Shown here one piece after another: positions 16,542 to 23,611 of a stretch of DNA of 53,970 bases. Location: positions 1 to 53,970 of the forward strand of contig CALVFL010000009.1 in the NCBI GenBank assembly GCA_944326825.1, written 5' to 3'. The translations under genes were made by a program, and so were the position numbers. Position 1 is the first letter of the stretch. The number at the start of each line of letters is the position of its first letter. The notes under the pieces are model-generated. The model was not told the DNA's origin. It worked only from the letters and a program-made list of their open reading frames with translations, and ran no database searches. The stretch is from an uncultured Erysipelotrichaceae bacterium (lineage in GTDB: Bacteria; Bacillota_I; Bacilli_A; Erysipelotrichales; Erysipelotrichaceae).

Positions 16542-17215
16542 AAAAAGCGGCTAAAGAGTGTCTAAACACGAATATTTTCAGTTATATCGGGCTGCTGATC
16601 ACAGGGATCGTGCTGCCCTATGCCATGACGATCTGTTTTGCGACTTTATTCATCCGGGCGATACTTGGCGATCTTTTTGGTCTAAGCTCCCATTATTATG
16701 CGGTGAACTTTTTGGCGATCGGCACTTTTGCAGTGCTCTTTTATCTGATAAGCATGTTTATGCTGTATTGGCTGGTCGCTTATTCGATCTATGTATATGC
16801 CAATGATGGCGAAAGGGTATCGATCTTTTATGTCTTAAACGATCACTTTACGCTTAAAAGATATTTGCGGTTTTGTTTAAAGATGGCAGTGAGTCATATC
16901 CTGATCTTCTTTTGGAGTCTGCTTTTAGTGATACCCGGCATCATTAAAGCTTTCAGTTATTCGCAGGTCGCCTTTTTAGCAATCGATGATGAAAAAGCCG
17001 GGGTCTTTGAAACGATCATCAAGTCTAAAGAGATGATGAGAGGTTATAAGATGTATTATTTTATTCTGCAGCTGTCTTTCATCTTATGGACTCTTTTAGA
17101 ACCCTTCACTTTGGGATTGATTACTTTTTATCTTGTGCCATATATCACTTTGACCAATGTCGCTTTTTACTTTGATCTGAAAGAGTCGCTTGAAGAAATA
17201 GAATATGATCTCTAA
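16520..17215 (+). CDS. DUF975-family membrane protein
   Basis: 231 residues with about six hydrophobic segments. The start ETRAELKKAAKECLNTN, the motif LLLVIPGIIKAFSYSQVAFLAIDD and KSKEMMRGYKMYYFILQLSFI identify the DUF975 family of Firmicutes membrane proteins, whose function is unknown. A ribosome binding site AGAAAGGGAAGATCT lies inside the end of the GNAT gene, which it overlaps by 22 bases. The gene is closed by a strong terminator. Confidence 0.8.
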   Translation: METRAELKKAAKECLNTNIFSYIGLLITGIVLPYAMTICFATLFIRAILGDLFGLSSHYYAVNFLAIGTFAVLFYLISMFMLYWLVAYSIYVYANDGERVSIFYVLNDHFTLKRYLRFCLKMAVSHILIFFWSLLLVIPGIIKAFSYSQVAFLAIDDEKAGVFETIIKSKEMMRGYKMYYFILQLSFILWTLLEPFTLGLITFYLVPYITLTNVAFYFDLKESLEEIEYDL

Positions 17216-17221
17216 TGAAAA

Positions 17222-17250
17222 AACTCTGTCAAATGACAGAGTTGCTTTTT
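17222..17250 (+). terminator. Terminator after DUF975 gene
   Basis: AACTCTGTCA and TGACAGAGTT form a 10 bp stem with a two-base loop, followed by GCTTTTT. Confidence 0.8.
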
Positions 17251-17254
17251 AAGA

Positions 17255-17331
17255 TGGTGACTTGTACGGGATTCGAACCCGTGAATGCCGCCGTGAAAGG
17301 GCGGTGTGTTAAGCCGCTTCACCAACAAGCC
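17255..17331 (-). tRNA. tRNA-Glu (anticodon TTC)
   Basis: Minus-strand cloverleaf: acceptor GGCTTGT/ACAAGTC, anticodon stem CCGCC/GGCGG with loop CTTTCAC giving TTC, T-loop TTCGAAT, discriminator A, encoded CCA. Cotranscribed after tRNA-Asn. Confidence 0.93.
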
Positions 17332-17339
17332 ATAAAAAA

Positions 17340-17415
17340 TGGCGCCTAAAACAGGGCTCGAACCTGTGACCTAACGGTTAACAGCCGTTTGCTCTGCCAA
17401 CTGAGCTATTTAGGC
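17340..17415 (-). tRNA. tRNA-Asn (anticodon GTT)
   Basis: Minus-strand cloverleaf: acceptor GCCTAAA/TTTAGGC, anticodon stem AACGG/CCGTT with loop CTGTTAA giving GTT, discriminator G, encoded CCA. First gene of the two-tRNA unit. Confidence 0.93.
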
Positions 17416-17426
17416 GTTGCTCAATT

Positions 17427-17455
17427 ATATTATCATAAACATCTATCATGCGCAA
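17427..17455 (-). promoter_or_regulatory. Promoter of tRNA-Asn/tRNA-Glu unit
   Basis: TTGCGC (17455-17450), 17 bp, TAATAT (17432-17427) on the minus strand, about ten bases before the first tRNA. Confidence 0.7.
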
Positions 17456-17474
17456 GAAGTTTCAAGCATATTTA

Positions 17475-17502
17475 TTGAAAAAATTAACAGGTAAGATAGA
17501 AT
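17475..17502 (+). promoter_or_regulatory. Promoter of cysK-cysE
   Basis: TTGAAA (17475-17480), 16 bp, TAGAAT (17497-17502). The leader before the AAAGGAGGA is too short for a T-box or S-box element. Confidence 0.6.
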
Positions 17503-17527
17503 AAACATACCAAAGGAGGAAGGAAAG

Positions 17528-18448
17528 ATGATCTATGATTCGATATTAGCTGCAATCGGCAAAACACCGTTGATAAGACTGGCTAAATTAAAAGAAGAAC
17601 TGACTTTAAACAGTGATATTTATGCCAAAGTAGAATTCTTTAACCCCAGCGGTAGCATCAAAGACCGTGCTGCCTATAAGATGATAAGCGAGGCTTTAAA
17701 AAAGGGTCTTATTAACAAAGATACGGTGATCATTGAAGAATCATCCGGCAATATGGGGATTTCTTTAAGCATGATCGCTGCCCGTTTAGGACTTAAGCTC
17801 ATCATCGTTATGCCTGATTCAATGAGTAAAGAGCGGATCAAGATGATGGAAATATATGGGGCGAAGGTCGTTTTATCCGATGGCTCTAAAGGTATGCAAG
17901 GTGCTAAAGACAAAGTTGAAGAATTAAAAAAGGTCTATCCTGATCATTTTTTGACCTCGCAATTTGAAAATCCGGATAATCCTTTAGCCCACTTTGAAAA
18001 TACGGCCGAAGAGATAGTTTCTGATCTAGGAAAGATCGATTATTTTGTAGCCGGGATCGGTACCGGCGGCACGATCAGCGGGGCTGCTTCCTATTTTAAA
18101 AAGCATTTTCCCGATACAAAGATCATCGGTGTTGAACCTGCGGCTTCCCCCTTGCTTTCGAAAGGCCAGGCCGGTCCGCATAAAATACAGGGCATCGGTG
18201 CCAACTTTATCCCGGAGATCTTAAAAAGCGAACTTATCGATAGGATCGAAACTGTTTCTTATGAAGAAGCGATCGAAGCCATGAGATCATTGCATAAAAA
18301 AGAAGGCATCTTCAGCGGCATCTCTTCTGGCGCTGCTTTGGCTGTGGCTTTAAAATTGGCTAAGGAAAAGGATAAAAAGATCGCCGTCATCCTGCCGGAT
18401 TCTTTTGACCGCTATCTTTCTTTAGAGGGTATCATCAATGAAGATTAA
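17528..18448 (+). CDS. cysK: Cysteine synthase (O-acetylserine sulfhydrylase)
   Basis: 306-residue PLP enzyme making cysteine from O-acetylserine and sulfide in the cytoplasm. The PLP lysine is Lys45 in NPSGSIKDRAA; the substrate loop ESSGNMGIS (TSGNTG-type) and the phosphate-binding GIGTGGTISGA are intact. The C-terminal GIFSGISSGAA is also typical. It overlaps the following serine acetyltransferase gene by 11 bases, so the two consecutive steps of cysteine synthesis are coupled. Good AAAGGAGGA before the ATG. Confidence 0.93.
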   Translation: MIYDSILAAIGKTPLIRLAKLKEELTLNSDIYAKVEFFNPSGSIKDRAAYKMISEALKKGLINKDTVIIEESSGNMGISLSMIAARLGLKLIIVMPDSMSKERIKMMEIYGAKVVLSDGSKGMQGAKDKVEELKKVYPDHFLTSQFENPDNPLAHFENTAEEIVSDLGKIDYFVAGIGTGGTISGAASYFKKHFPDTKIIGVEPAASPLLSKGQAGPHKIQGIGANFIPEILKSELIDRIETVSYEEAIEAMRSLHKKEGIFSGISSGAALAVALKLAKEKDKKIAVILPDSFDRYLSLEGIINED

Positions 18449-19253
18449 AGATAATATCTCTAAAAGTTTAAAGGCTTACCCGCTGTTTTATAAAGCCAAC
18501 GAACACATCAGCCGCAAAGAAGTGATCGATCTTACCAATGACCTGCGCTCGCTTCTGATCCCCTCTTTTTATGAAACTGAACTCAGTTTTGAAGAGATCT
18601 TTGCCTATACTAAAAGACTGATCGATAAAGCTTATGCCTATAAAGGCATCAAAGATGATAACGATATTACCGAAAAACTTTTTGCAGGGTTTGATCAGAT
18701 CATTGAAACATTATCAAAAGATCTTGAATTCTTTTACGAAAGCGATCCGGCTTCAGAATCCAAAGAAGAGATCATCCTGGCTTATCCGGGCTTTTATGCC
18801 ATTTTGATCTATCGTTTGGCTCATGCCATGTATGAGTTAGGAATACCCTATTTGCCAAGACTGATGTCCGAACTCGCTCACAGCGCTACCGGTATCGACA
18901 TCAATCCGGGCGCCAAGATCGGCGAAGCCTTCTTCATCGATCATGGGACAGGGGTAGTGATCGGCGAAACTACTACTATCGGCAAAAGGGTCAAGGTCTA
19001 TCAAGGAGTGACGCTAGGGGCGATCAGTACCGATCATGCCGAAACTTTAAAAGGCGTCAAAAGACATCCGACGATCAAAGACGGCGTTACGATCTATGCC
19101 AATGCCACGATCTTAGGCGGAAAAGTCGTCATTGGCGAAAACAGCGTGATCGGCGGGAACGCCTTTATCTTTAAAAGTGTGCCGGACAATTCTTTAGTTA
19201 TGGTAAAAAATTGCGGTTTAGTGATAAAACCGTTAGAAAATATTGAAAAATAA
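18438..19253 (+). CDS. cysE: Serine O-acetyltransferase (EpsC-like)
   Basis: 271-residue enzyme making O-acetylserine from serine and acetyl-CoA. An alpha-helical N-terminal domain is followed by a left-handed beta-helix: GIDINPGAKIGEAFFIDHGTGVVIGETTTIGKRV with the catalytic histidine in DHGTGVVIGET, then HPTIKDGVTIYANATILGG and VIGGNAFI. The long N-terminus resembles the EpsC type found in anaerobes. Overlaps cysK by 11 bases; no terminator lies between it and the tRNA-Lys 33 bases downstream, so read-through into the tRNA is possible. Confidence 0.9.
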   Translation: MKIKDNISKSLKAYPLFYKANEHISRKEVIDLTNDLRSLLIPSFYETELSFEEIFAYTKRLIDKAYAYKGIKDDNDITEKLFAGFDQIIETLSKDLEFFYESDPASESKEEIILAYPGFYAILIYRLAHAMYELGIPYLPRLMSELAHSATGIDINPGAKIGEAFFIDHGTGVVIGETTTIGKRVKVYQGVTLGAISTDHAETLKGVKRHPTIKDGVTIYANATILGGKVVIGENSVIGGNAFIFKSVPDNSLVMVKNCGLVIKPLENIEK

Positions 19254-19286
19254 AATAAAGTTGTGTTAGAATATTTAAGCACAACT

Positions 19287-19362
19287 GATCCCCTAGCTCA
19301 GTTGGTAGAGCATCTGACTCTTAATCAGAGGGTCTAGGGTTCGAATCCCTAGGGGATCACCA
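19287..19362 (+). tRNA. tRNA-Lys (anticodon CTT)
   Basis: Acceptor GATCCCC/GGGGATC, D-arm GCTCAGTTGGTAGAGC, anticodon stem TCTGA/TCAGA with loop CTCTTAA giving CTT, T-arm TAGGG-TTCGAAT-CCCTA, discriminator A, encoded CCA. A tRNA-Lys (TTT) is at 52529. Confidence 0.94.
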
Positions 19363-19373
19363 TTTAAAAGATC

Positions 19374-19396
19374 AAGCCTCAAAAGAGGCTTTTATT
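19374..19396 (+). terminator. Terminator after tRNA-Lys
   Basis: AAGCCTC and GAGGCTT with loop AAAA followed by TTTATTT; it overlaps the end of the convergent carboxypeptidase gene. Confidence 0.75.
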
Positions 19397-20888
19397 TATC
19401 TAAATGATATAAAGCAGTGTACTTTTCTTTTAAATAGCTGATATAGAAATCAGGATCGAAGCTTTGATCAGTCGCTTTGATGAGGATCTCATCCAAAGGA
19501 TATAATGCTCCATACTTTTGAACATGGTCTTTAAGATAGAGGGTGATCTTTTTAAAATCATCACTGAGGGCTTTTTTGACATCCATATCTTTGCGCATCT
19601 TAGCGTTGATCTGAGCAGCTACGGCACTGCCTAAAGCGTAAGTCGGGAAATAACCGAAACTGCCATCCGACCAGTGAATATCCTGAAGGATGCCAAGAGA
19701 TGGTCTATCGGACTTGATACCTAGATACTCTTGATAATATTGATCCCAGATCTTATCTAGATCATCAAGATCTAAAGTGCCATCAAAGATGCCTTTTTCG
19801 ATCTCATAGCGGATCAGGATGTGGATCGGATAAGTCAGTTCATCGGCGTCAGTTCTGATAAGTGAAGGCTTAGAGGCATTGACGGCCCGATAATAATCAT
19901 CAAGCGTTACATCTTTCAACTCTTCTTTAAAGAGTTCTTTCATCTTATAAAAGTAGTTGGCGATAAAGTTTTTATCTCTGCCAAGATAATTTTCAAACAG
20001 CCGGCTTTGTGATTCGTGCATACCGCTTGAAACAGCTTTTAGGATTGTTCCGTCATATTCCTTTGCCATCTGGTGTTCATAAAAGGCATGGCCTACTTCA
20101 TGAATGATCGAATAGATCGAAGAAGAGAGGTTGTGTTCATCATAGGCCGTCGTGACTCTTACGTCGTTATTGGACATGCCGCAGGTAAAAGGATGCATCG
20201 AGATGCCCATATAGCCCCAGTCTTTATCAAAGCCCAGATAAGCATTGATGTCATGCATGAGTTTAGCTTGTTTATCCTTGGCATAAAAACGATAAAGGAA
20301 AGTGTCGTCGATCTTTTGAGCTTCAGTGATTCTTCTTATCAAAGGCAGTATCTCTTCTTTGATCCTTTTAAAGAATTGATCGTACTTTTCTTTATTCATG
20401 CCTTCTTCATAATCATCAAGCAGAGTATCATAAGGGTCTTTATCAGGATTCCGATAAAGAGCGAACCTTTTTTGATAGTCGATCATCTTTAAAAGATGAG
20501 GTTTGAAGATACTGTAATCATCTTTCTTTTTAGCCTTTTCCCAGGCATCGCTTGCAAGCATCTGAGCTTTAGAGAAAGCAACATATTCATCTTTAGGGAT
20601 AGCCTTTGTCTTATTGATGTCTTTTAAGTAAAGAGTCACTTTTCTTTTGTCTTCTAAAGTCAGATCGTCCAAAGACGAAAGATAAATGATGATCTCTTCG
20701 ATCTTTTTATCAGTAGTCAATTCATAAAGAATACCGTTTAAATAAGCAAATCTTTCACTGCGGTACTCTAAGCCTCCTTTAGGAGCGATCGTACTTTCAT
20801 CAAACATGGCAGTACTGAGTAAAAGATTATAGGCACTGATCTTAAATTCCCATTCTTTTAGTTCATTTAAAGCTGTTGTCTTATCCAT
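19392..20888 (-). CDS. M32 family carboxypeptidase (Taq type)
   Basis: 498-residue cytoplasmic zinc metallocarboxypeptidase. The zinc motif is HEVGH (His263 and His267) with the third ligand Glu in GMHESQSRLFEN. The family features NSNDVRVTT-like (here MSNNDVRVTTAYDEHN) and the late RTDADELTYPIHILIRYEIE are present, and length equals the usual about 500. It removes C-terminal residues from peptides. AAAGGAGA precedes the ATG. It lies downstream of the phosphate transporter gene on the same strand, separated by a terminator. Confidence 0.9.
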   Translation of the reverse strand: MDKTTALNELKEWEFKISAYNLLLSTAMFDESTIAPKGGLEYRSERFAYLNGILYELTTDKKIEEIIIYLSSLDDLTLEDKRKVTLYLKDINKTKAIPKDEYVAFSKAQMLASDAWEKAKKKDDYSIFKPHLLKMIDYQKRFALYRNPDKDPYDTLLDDYEEGMNKEKYDQFFKRIKEEILPLIRRITEAQKIDDTFLYRFYAKDKQAKLMHDINAYLGFDKDWGYMGISMHPFTCGMSNNDVRVTTAYDEHNLSSSIYSIIHEVGHAFYEHQMAKEYDGTILKAVSSGMHESQSRLFENYLGRDKNFIANYFYKMKELFKEELKDVTLDDYYRAVNASKPSLIRTDADELTYPIHILIRYEIEKGIFDGTLDLDDLDKIWDQYYQEYLGIKSDRPSLGILQDIHWSDGSFGYFPTYALGSAVAAQINAKMRKDMDVKKALSDDFKKITLYLKDHVQKYGALYPLDEILIKATDQSFDPDFYISYLKEKYTALYHLDK

Positions 20889-20919
20889 ATAATTAAATCT
20901 CCTTTTAATCTATTATACA

Positions 20920-20943
20920 TAATAAAAAGGGCCTTAAGCCCTT
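20920..20943 (-). terminator. Terminator of Na/Pi cotransporter gene
   Basis: AAGGGC and GCCCTT pair around a TTAAG loop and are followed on the minus strand by TTTTTATT; the stem starts at the stop codon. Confidence 0.7.
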
Positions 20944-22582
20944 ATTGACGCTGATTGTCAAATGCGTATCTCGCAATGTTGCAGCAATGGTCGCCCATTC
21001 TTTCAAGATTACCCAGGATGTCGGCATAGATCGAAGAAGCTACGGCACCGGTACACTCTTTATTTACCATACGCTTGAAATGATTCTTCCTTGATTCATA
21101 TTCCATGTTGTCGAGGTTAGATTCCTGAGTGATCAGTTTTTCATAGATGGCAACATCTTTTTTATCTAAGAATTCAAATGCTTCATCGAGCATGACATAT
21201 AAATAGGTAAACATGGCATTGACCTCTTCGTAAGCACCTGGCGAGAAGTGATCGCCGTCTTCATGGACCATCTTGGCAAATTCAGCGATATTGACACTGA
21301 GGTCGCCGATCCTTTCTAAATTCTTGGCTACTTCAAGATATAAAGTAGTATCTTCCAGAGAATCTTCCGACATCTGATCATAAGACAGATTGGTTATAAA
21401 ATGGGTGATCGAATGATCTAAACGGTTGATGACGTTTTCTGTTTCTTTGATGTGATCGAAATCCTCTTCATTATCTTCTTTGGCATTGGCATAGTTTTGG
21501 GTGTTTTGAATATTGTCTTTGACGATATTCTTTAATTCCTGCAAAGATTTATAAGCTACTGACAAAGCTGTTGATACGATCGGGAAGTTTTTAGGATTGA
21601 GATCTTCGACATTGATCTGAATACGTTTAGGTTCTTCGCCTTTGATGATCTTCTTAATGAGCCAGCACAACTGCTTGATGAACGGGAAGACGACGATCGT
21701 TGTCGCTACATTGAATAAGATATGTGTGATGGCGATCTGCATCATCGGCGCTACACCGTAATTTGATGCCAGATAGGTCATTAAATTGTAAAGAGGCATC
21801 ATAAAGATCATACCGAGCGTGGCTCCAATACAGTTGAAGAAGGTATGGAAAAGGGCGCTGCGCTGAGCGGAAACATTGCCGCCGATCGAAGCCAAGACAG
21901 CCGTGATCGTCGTACCGATATTGGCACCGTATAAGAATGGAATGACGCCGATAAAAGTCATGGCTCCAGATTCATAGAATAACTGGATGATACCGATCGA
22001 AGCGCTGGATGACTGCATGGCCATTGTGAGTACGACACCGCCGAATAGACCAATGAAAGGGTTGGCAGTGCAGGCTTTGGCGAATTCCATGAATTCCGGT
22101 ACTTCTTTTAATTGTGATAAAGCATCGCTCATGACGGTCAAAGAATAGAATAAGATACCAAAACCGATGAGGATCCTTGAGATGTCCTGTAAATTCTTGC
22201 GTGATACGAACATCAAAGCCATTGAACCGATAAAGATGAGATATGGAGCAATGACTCCGACATCAAGACCGATCAAGAAAGCCGTTACCGTCGTGCCGAT
22301 ATTGGCACCGATGATGATGCCGGCCGATTGTTCAAAAGTCATAAGTCCGGCTCTGATAAAACCGATACAGATAGCGGTAGTGGCACTGGATGACTGGATG
22401 ATGGCGGTAACTACTGTACCGATGACCAGTCCTTGCCATGATTTAGAAGCATATTTGTCGATATAACCTCTAAGTTTATCTCCGGCTACAGCCTTTAAGC
22501 CGTCGCCCATGAGTACGATTCCAAATAAGAATAGACCAAGGCCTCCTAAAAAGAGATCCCAGCGAATATCAGCGAAAGTCAT
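20942..22582 (-). CDS. Na/Pi cotransporter with PhoU-like domain
   Basis: 546-residue membrane protein. Two inverted Na/Pi-cotransporter repeats contain the QSSSA signatures (TAIIQSSSATTAI and TMAMQSSSASIGI) that form the ion/phosphate site; residues about 350-540 form a soluble PhoU-like helical domain (ERIGDLSVNIAEFA and ERMGDHCCNIARYA). It imports phosphate with sodium, or exports it as proposed for YjbB. ATG at 22582 follows AGGAGGAAAAGT; an upstream ATG is not preferred. A four-hexamer Pho box lies upstream, so phosphate starvation control is likely. Confidence 0.88.
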   Translation of the reverse strand: MTFADIRWDLFLGGLGLFLFGIVLMGDGLKAVAGDKLRGYIDKYASKSWQGLVIGTVVTAIIQSSSATTAICIGFIRAGLMTFEQSAGIIIGANIGTTVTAFLIGLDVGVIAPYLIFIGSMALMFVSRKNLQDISRILIGFGILFYSLTVMSDALSQLKEVPEFMEFAKACTANPFIGLFGGVVLTMAMQSSSASIGIIQLFYESGAMTFIGVIPFLYGANIGTTITAVLASIGGNVSAQRSALFHTFFNCIGATLGMIFMMPLYNLMTYLASNYGVAPMMQIAITHILFNVATTIVVFPFIKQLCWLIKKIIKGEEPKRIQINVEDLNPKNFPIVSTALSVAYKSLQELKNIVKDNIQNTQNYANAKEDNEEDFDHIKETENVINRLDHSITHFITNLSYDQMSEDSLEDTTLYLEVAKNLERIGDLSVNIAEFAKMVHEDGDHFSPGAYEEVNAMFTYLYVMLDEAFEFLDKKDVAIYEKLITQESNLDNMEYESRKNHFKRMVNKECTGAVASSIYADILGNLERMGDHCCNIARYAFDNQRQ

Positions 22583-22631
22583 ACTTTTCCTCCTACTAAT
22601 CACATTAAATGTAACATATAAAAATATAATT

Positions 22632-22670
22632 TGTATAAATAATGTGAAAAAAATGTTAAAAAACGGTTAA
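22632..22670 (-). promoter_or_regulatory. Pho box upstream of Na/Pi cotransporter
   Basis: Minus strand hexamers TTAACC (22670-22665), TTAACA (22659-22654), TTCACA (22648-22643) and TATACA (22637-22632) recur at exactly 11 bp with 5 bp spacers. This is the layout of Bacillus PhoP binding sites (TT-A/C/T-ACA repeats). Its orientation points toward the transporter gene starting at 22582. Confidence 0.7.
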
Positions 22671-22702
22671 AAGCCGATTTTATATCTATCTAAGGGCAGA
22701 TA

Positions 22703-22711
22703 TGCTATACT
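22703..22711 (+). promoter_or_regulatory. Extended -10 promoter of miaA
   Basis: TGC-TATACT, an extended -10 box (TATACT 22706-22711), ends six bases before the miaA ATG at 22718. There is no Shine-Dalgarno sequence, so the transcript should start at or near the ATG. Confidence 0.6.
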
Positions 22712-22717
22712 GAACCT

Positions 22718-23611
22718 ATGCAGAAAGTATTGGTCATAACCGGCCCGACCGCCGTCGGCAAGAGCGATTTTGGCATAAGTGTTGCCAAGGAATTAGATGG
22801 CGAGATCATCTCGGGTGACAGTGTACAGATCTATCGGGGATTAGACATCGGCTCAGGCAAGATCACCAAAGAAGAGATGCAGGGCATCAGACATTATCTT
22901 ATTGATACCAAAGACCCATTTGAAGATTACAGTGTAGCTGAATTTCAAAAAGAGGCCCGCTTTCTTATTGACAAGATTGCTGCAGACAACCGTCTGCCAA
23001 TCATTGTCGGTGGGACTGGTCTATATATCAAAGCGGTCTTGTATGATTATGAATTCAATGAGGAAGTCATTAAAGATGAAGAATATGATGATCTTAGCAA
23101 TGAAGAGATCTACGAGATCTTAAAGAAAGTTGATCCCAAATGTTTAGACAAGATCCATATCAATAACCGCAAACGTCTGATCAGAGCTTTAAATATCTAT
23201 CATAAAACGAATAAGGGCATCAGTGCCATCAAAGATGCCCAGAAACACGAAATGATCTATGATGCCCTGATCATCTCTTTGACATCATCAAGAGAAGAGT
23301 TGTATCAAAGGATCGATAAAAGGGTGGACATGATGTTTGAAAAGGGATTAGAAAAAGAAGTAGAAACGCTTTTAAAAAAGGGTCTGACTTTTGAACATAA
23401 AGCTTTAAGTGCTATCGGTTATCGGCAATTCAAAGACTATTTTGAAGGCAAGATCACATTGGATGAAGTCAAAGAGCTGATCAAAAGAGATTCCCGCCGT
23501 TTTGCGAAAAGACAATATACCTGGTTCAGACATCAGTTTAAAACGGAATGGTTTGATATTGGCAATCTGAATGAAGCGCTCATAAGAATCAAGGAGTGGT
23601 ATGATGAATAA
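22718..23611 (+). CDS. miaA: tRNA dimethylallyltransferase
   Basis: 297 residues. It transfers the isopentenyl group to A37 of tRNAs reading UNN codons. P-loop GPTAVGKS at 9-16, SGDSVQIYRGLDIGSGK (the D-x-x-Q/M-Y substrate motif), GGTGLYIKAVL and the late GYRQFKDYFEGK are diagnostic. No ribosome binding site: the ATG is six bases after the -10 box. Its stop overlaps the start of the E1-like/M3 fusion gene, indicating coupling. Confidence 0.93.
   Translation: MQKVLVITGPTAVGKSDFGISVAKELDGEIISGDSVQIYRGLDIGSGKITKEEMQGIRHYLIDTKDPFEDYSVAEFQKEARFLIDKIAADNRLPIIVGGTGLYIKAVLYDYEFNEEVIKDEEYDDLSNEEIYEILKKVDPKCLDKIHINNRKRLIRALNIYHKTNKGISAIKDAQKHEMIYDALIISLTSSREELYQRIDKRVDMMFEKGLEKEVETLLKKGLTFEHKALSAIGYRQFKDYFEGKITLDEVKELIKRDSRRFAKRQYTWFRHQFKTEWFDIGNLNEALIRIKEWYDE

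Noticed and set aside
17433..17527. T-box or S-box riboswitch before cysK-cysE
   Set aside because: Only about 20 bases lie between the predicted transcription start and the gene, too short for any such element.
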